Origin: Clostridium sp. 1001275B_160808_H3
Lineage (GTDB): Bacteria; Bacillota; Clostridia; Clostridiales; Clostridiaceae
Reading direction: 5' to 3'
DNA length: 9,584 bases
Assembly (NCBI RefSeq): GCF_015550425.1
Contig: NZ_JADNAT010000043.1
Coordinates: 1-9,584 of the forward strand
Shown here: positions 6,823 through 9,584 of the stretch, one piece after another
Layout: each line of letters opens with the position of its first letter
Numbering within the stretch: position 1 is the stretch's first letter
Program-made: the position numbers and the translations under genes
Notes under the pieces: model-generated
The model's database searches: none
Told to the model about the DNA's origin: nothing
The model's input: only the letters and a program-made list of their open reading frames with translations

Positions 6823-8007
6823 ATGGGAAAAAAAGAAATTGTAGCGATGATTTTAGCTGGTGGACAAGGATCCAGATTAGGAATATTAACTAAGAATATA
6901 GCAAAACCTGCAGTACCGTTTGGAGGAAAGTATAGGATTATAGATTTTCCTTTAAGCAATTGTTCGAATTCAGGCATATATACAGTAGGTGTACTAACTC
7001 AATATAAACCATTAGATTTAAATTCCCATATAGGAATAGGGGATCCCTGGGATTTAGATAGAAGAGATGGAGGAGTATCAATATTACCACCATACCAAGA
7101 AGAAAAAGGTGGAGATTGGTATAAGGGGACTGCTAATGCAATTTATCAAAATATAGAGTATGTAGATAGATATGATCCTGAATATGTTTTAATACTTTCT
7201 GGTGACCATATATATAAGATGAATTACGATAAAATGTTAGAGTTCCATAAAGAAAATGGAGCAGATGCAACAATTGCAGTTATAGATGTTCCGCTAGAAG
7301 AGGCTAGTAGATTTGGAATAATGAATACTAGAGAAGATAATACAATATATGAATTTGAAGAAAAGCCTAGTGAACCAAAGAGTACTAATGCATCAATGGG
7401 AATATATATATTTAACTGGGCAGTATTAAAGAAGTTCCTAAGAGAAGACGAAAATGATCCATCTTCAAGCAATGATTTTGGTAAAAATATAATACCTAAA
7501 ATGCTTAATGAAGGAAGAAAGTTAATGGCATATCCATTTAAGGGATATTGGAAAGATGTTGGAACTATAGATAGCTTATGGGAAGCTAATATGGATTTAT
7601 TGAAAATAGATAATGATTTGAATTTATATGATAGCGAATGGAAAATATATTCACAAAATCAAGTAAGACCAGCTCAATATGTAGGGGATGAGGCTAAGAT
7701 AGTAAATTCTTTAATAGTAGAAGGTTGTATAATCAATGGTAAAATAGAAAATTCCGTAGTATCTCAAGGTGTATATGTTGGTAAAAATACAGTGATAAGA
7801 GATTCAGTGATAATGCCAAATGTAGAAATTGGAGATAATGTTGTAATAGATAAAGCTATAGTTGGAAGTAATGCAATAATAAATCATGGCTGTAGCATTG
7901 GTAATGGAGATTCAATAGAAGTTGTTGGAGCTTATCAATATATAGTTAATGAATCAAATATAAAGTTAAAAGAGATTTGTTTAGATGATGAAGTAGTTAA
8001 TGTTTAA
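6823..8007 (+). CDS. glgC: Glucose-1-phosphate adenylyltransferase GlgC (ADP-glucose pyrophosphorylase)
   Basis: GlgC makes ADP-glucose and pyrophosphate from ATP and glucose-1-phosphate, the committed step of glycogen synthesis. The 394-residue protein has the nucleotide loop AGGQGSRL (12-19), [28 protein letters not shown], catalytic SGDH with D128 (equivalent to E. coli D142), and FEEKP with K181 for the sugar phosphate. A C-terminal left-handed beta-helix follows, with hexapeptide-like [14 protein letters not shown] and [10 protein letters not shown]. The ATG at 6823 gives the family's typical [14 protein letters not shown] start and follows the purine-rich AGGAGAGAGGGA (6804-6815). An in-frame ATG at 6796 would add nine residues without a Shine-Dalgarno site and place this purine run inside the gene. 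Thirteen bases separate it from glgD, the probable partner subunit. Fructose-1,6-bisphosphate or similar allosteric control is family knowledge, not seen here. Confidence 0.97.
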   Translation: MGKKEIVAMILAGGQGSRLGILTKNIAKPAVPFGGKYRIIDFPLSNCSNSGIYTVGVLTQYKPLDLNSHIGIGDPWDLDRRDGGVSILPPYQEEKGGDWYKGTANAIYQNIEYVDRYDPEYVLILSGDHIYKMNYDKMLEFHKENGADATIAVIDVPLEEASRFGIMNTREDNTIYEFEEKPSEPKSTNASMGIYIFNWAVLKKFLREDENDPSSSNDFGKNIIPKMLNEGRKLMAYPFKGYWKDVGTIDSLWEANMDLLKIDNDLNLYDSEWKIYSQNQVRPAQYVGDEAKIVNSLIVEGCIINGKIENSVVSQGVYVGKNTVIRDSVIMPNVEIGDNVVIDKAIVGSNAIINHGCSIGNGDSIEVVGAYQYIVNESNIKLKEICLDDEVVNV

Positions 8008-8020
8008 GGGGGCTGGAAGA

Positions 8021-9127
8021 ATGAATAATTGTTTAGGAATAATAAATTTAGATGAAAACCAAAGCAGAATGGGAGAATTAGTAAGAAATAGAACTTTGGC
8101 ATCAGTACCTCTTTCTGCAAGATATAGAGTTATTGATTTTGTATTATCTAATATGGCTAATTCAGGAATAGAAGGAATAGGAATATTCACAGCTAATAAA
8201 TCAAGATCATTAATAAATCATCTAACCAATGGTAGACCATGGGATTTGCATAGAAAAAAAGATGGTCTTAGAGTATTTAATTTTGGAGATTATGATCCTG
8301 ACTATGATGATGTTCATAACTTTATAGATAATATTGAGTTCATTGAACAAAGTAGAAAAGAATATGTACTAATAAGTCCATCATATATGATATGTAATAT
8401 AGATTATAATGAAGTATTAAAATATCATAAGAAGTCTAAAAATGATATAACAATAGTATATAAAGAAGTAGAAAATGCAGATAAAAAGTTTTTGGAATGT
8501 GAAGTTTTAAATATAGGCAGTGATAATAGAGTAATTAGCATTGGTGAAAATATAGGTAGAGAGAAAATCGCAAATATAAACATGGAAATGTATATTATGA
8601 AGAGGGAGTTATTTACTGATATTATTCATGAGTGCATAAAAACTGGAATTCATAGAAAAATAAAAGGCTATATAGCTTCAAATCTTAATAAGTTTAAAGT
8701 GGGAGCATATGAATTTGATGGATATTTATCTTGTATAAATTCAATTAAAGCATATTTTGATACTAATTTAGATATTCTAGATCAAAATATAAACAAAGAG
8801 TTATTTTATAATAAAAAGCCTATATTTACTAAGTCACAAGATGAACCTCCAACACAATATACAGATATGAGTTTAGTATCAAACTCTATAATTGCTAATG
8901 GATCATATATAGAAGGAGAAGTAAAGAACTGTATAATTGGTAGAAGAGTAGTTGTTGGAAAAGGAGCAAAGCTTGAAAATTGTGTTATAATGCAAAACAC
9001 AGTAATTGGTCCTGATGCTGTAATGGATAGGGTTATAGCTGATAAGGGAACTGTAGTGAATGAAAGTCAAATAATTAAAGGTACAAATAATTATCCTGTA
9101 ACTATTCAAAGAGCAAAAGTTGTTTAA
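8021..9127 (+). CDS. glgD: GlgD, non-catalytic GlgC-like subunit
   Basis: This 368-residue paralogue of the preceding GlgC is probably the regulatory subunit of a GlgC-GlgD ADP-glucose pyrophosphorylase, as shown for Geobacillus-type enzymes. The fold is kept: SARYRVIDFVLSNMANSGI, PWDLHR, and a C-terminal beta-helix (SIIANGSYIEGEVKNCIIG, VIMQNTVIGPDAVM). The catalytic parts are lost. The GGQGSRL loop is replaced by NLDENQSRM (9-17), the SGDH aspartate region reads SPSYMI (S121 near the Asp position), and no EKP motif binds the sugar phosphate. It is therefore not expected to be active alone. ATG 8021 is chosen because AAGGGGG (8006-8012) lies eight bases upstream and the product begins MNNCLGIINL. 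An in-frame ATG at 8000 overlaps the glgC end and would add seven residues. It is the last gene of the operon. Confidence 0.95.
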   Translation: MNNCLGIINLDENQSRMGELVRNRTLASVPLSARYRVIDFVLSNMANSGIEGIGIFTANKSRSLINHLTNGRPWDLHRKKDGLRVFNFGDYDPDYDDVHNFIDNIEFIEQSRKEYVLISPSYMICNIDYNEVLKYHKKSKNDITIVYKEVENADKKFLECEVLNIGSDNRVISIGENIGREKIANINMEMYIMKRELFTDIIHECIKTGIHRKIKGYIASNLNKFKVGAYEFDGYLSCINSIKAYFDTNLDILDQNINKELFYNKKPIFTKSQDEPPTQYTDMSLVSNSIIANGSYIEGEVKNCIIGRRVVVGKGAKLENCVIMQNTVIGPDAVMDRVIADKGTVVNESQIIKGTNNYPVTIQRAKVV

Positions 9128-9161
9128 GATAGAAATATAACAAGAAATAATAAATATATAA

Positions 9162-9208
9162 ATCTATATAGTAGCTATTGAAATAAATCTAATAGTTACT
9201 ATATAGGT
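9162..9208 (+). terminator. Long hairpin after glgD, possible operon 3' end
   Basis: CTATATAGTAGCTATT (9164-9179) pairs with AATAGTTACTATATAG (9191-9206) over 16 bp with one G-U wobble, around an 11-nt loop. Two outer pairs (9162-9163 with 9207-9208) extend it to 18 bp. It starts 34 nt after the glgD stop. The bases that follow (GTGAAATATAATAAC) are not a U-tract, so it is not a canonical intrinsic terminator. It may be a transcript 3' stabiliser, an atypical terminator or a protein-binding dyad. Confidence 0.45.
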
Positions 9209-9408
9209 GAAATATAATAACAAATGTTCCGGGTGTATCAATAGTATTATATATTAGAAAAAAAGAGATTTATTAAGTATAAGTAATATAATTCGATGTA
9301 AATATCGTATTTTGTAGAAATAAGTATTAATATAAGTGGTAAGATTAATCTCGTTCCAAGCGAGGAACAAAACATATTAAAGAAATCATTAAAACAATAA
9401 AAAATATG
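9209..9408. other. Gene-free region upstream of the second rRNA promoter
   Basis: No ORF with a ribosome binding site and no RNA gene is visible. A lone TATAAT (9287-9292) has no matching -35. A dyad GTTCC-N6-GGAAC lies at 9353-9368, about 40 bp upstream of the rRNA -35. The A-rich run at 9379-9407 directly before the -35 looks like an UP element for the RNA polymerase alpha subunit, which is common at rRNA promoters. Confidence 0.45.
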
Positions 9409-9437
9409 TTGACAATGATAACTTTAAGTGATAAGAT
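9409..9437 (+). promoter_or_regulatory. Promoter of the downstream rRNA operon
   Basis: A perfect -35 TTGACA (9409-9414) lies 17 bp before TAAGAT (9432-9437), a four-of-six -10. An overlapping GATAAT (9435-9440) would give a longer, 20-bp spacer. Transcription would begin near 9444. An A-rich UP-like stretch precedes the -35. It drives the rRNA leader and 16S gene and is the strongest-looking promoter in the window. Confidence 0.8.
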
Positions 9438-9467
9438 AATAAAGTCGCTTGAGGGCGATGAAGAAAA

Positions 9468-9480
9468 TGGTCTTTGAAAA
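9468..9480 (+). promoter_or_regulatory. rRNA leader boxA antitermination site
   Basis: TGGTCTTTGAAAA matches the boxA-like element of Firmicutes rRNA leaders (compare TGCTCTTTAACA in E. coli). boxA is bound in RNA by NusB/NusE to make the rRNA transcript resistant to termination. It lies about 25 nt into the leader and is followed by the usual clostridial ATTGAACAG. The identification is by sequence and position. Confidence 0.75.
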
Positions 9481-9528
9481 TTGAACAGAAAATAAGTTAA
9501 GTAAAATAAACCAGCAATTCTTTTAGAC

Positions 9529-9559
9529 GTCTTAAAATTAAGACTCAAAGTAATTTGAG
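9529..9559 (+). other. Paired hairpins in the 16S rRNA leader
   Basis: Two adjacent small stems precede 16S. GTCTTA (9529-9534) pairs with TAAGAC (9539-9544), and CTCAAA (9544-9549) pairs with TTTGAG (9554-9559) around GTAA. They share base 9544, so both cannot be fully formed at once by one pair. They may mark precursor processing or be part of the larger 16S flanking stem, whose other half lies outside the window. Confidence 0.4.
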
Positions 9560-9574
9560 CGAAGAGATTAAACT

Positions 9575-9584
9575 TTTTATTGAG
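9575..9584 (+). rRNA. rrs: 16S rRNA, first bases (partial)
   Basis: The window ends in TTTTATTGAG, which in clostridial genes directly precedes AGTTTGATCCTGGCTCAG at the start of 16S rRNA. By alignment with the B. subtilis mature 5' end, about ten bases of 16S are present. The call rests mainly on the preceding promoter, boxA and leader, because almost all of the gene lies beyond the window. Confidence 0.65.

Noticed and set aside
6789..6977. Minus-strand open frame over the glgC start
   Set aside because: It is antisense to the conserved GlgC nucleotide-binding loop and has no ribosome binding site.
7224..7472. Minus-strand open frame inside glgC
   Set aside because: It is fully antisense to a conserved enzyme core and has no independent coding evidence.
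8806..9109. Two overlapping minus-strand open frames in the glgD 3' end
   Set aside because: Both are antisense to the beta-helix repeats of GlgD, whose periodic sequence keeps other frames open.
9353..9368. LexA/SOS operator
   Set aside because: The half-sites are in the reverse arrangement (GTTCC...GGAAC) and do not match the Firmicutes CGAAC-N4-GTTCG consensus.
9345..9548. Minus-strand open frame of 67 codons at the right end
   Set aside because: It overlaps the rRNA promoter, boxA and leader on the plus strand and has no Shine-Dalgarno site.

Overview
The window looks like a low-GC, Gram-positive anaerobe, most likely Clostridium sensu stricto. The support is the very AT-rich intergenic DNA, purine-rich Shine-Dalgarno sites, frequent TTG starts, clostridial-type 5S and rRNA leader sequences, and a glycogen operon with the Firmicutes-specific glgC/glgD pair. 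I do not assign a species.

Layout. Positions 1-290 hold the tail of a plus-strand rRNA operon: the 3' end of 23S rRNA, a spacer hairpin, a complete 5S rRNA and a strong intrinsic terminator. Positions 281-740 are a gene-free, AT-rich stretch with a compact cluster of DnaA-box-like 9-mers (423-507). A perfect 16-bp stem (741-775) and a five-copy 12-bp tandem repeat (779-838) follow. They form the 3' end of a minus-strand two-gene ABC exporter operon (858-2992) of the BcrAB/LanFEG type: an ATPase followed by an ABC-2 permease. A divergent control region (2993-3320) carries 11-bp-periodic direct repeats that resemble an OmpR/PhoB-family binding site. Next is the plus-strand glycogen synthesis operon glgB-glgA-glgC-glgD (3321-9127). 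After a gene-free stretch with a long 3' hairpin, the window ends in the promoter, boxA and leader of a second rRNA operon, stopping about ten bases into 16S rRNA.

How the genes work together. GlgC, probably complexed with the catalytically degenerate GlgD, makes ADP-glucose. GlgA polymerises it into alpha-1,4-glucan, and GlgB adds alpha-1,6 branches. No phosphorylase or debranching gene is present, so degradation must be encoded elsewhere. The ABC exporter has no obvious metabolic link to glycogen and may share only the divergent control region.

No clearly new multi-gene system is visible; the genes are ordinary clostridial genes. The less ordinary signals are in the non-coding DNA: the DnaA-box cluster next to an rRNA operon, the tandem direct repeats between the divergent operons, the 12-bp repeat array, and the long U-tract-less hairpin after glgD.
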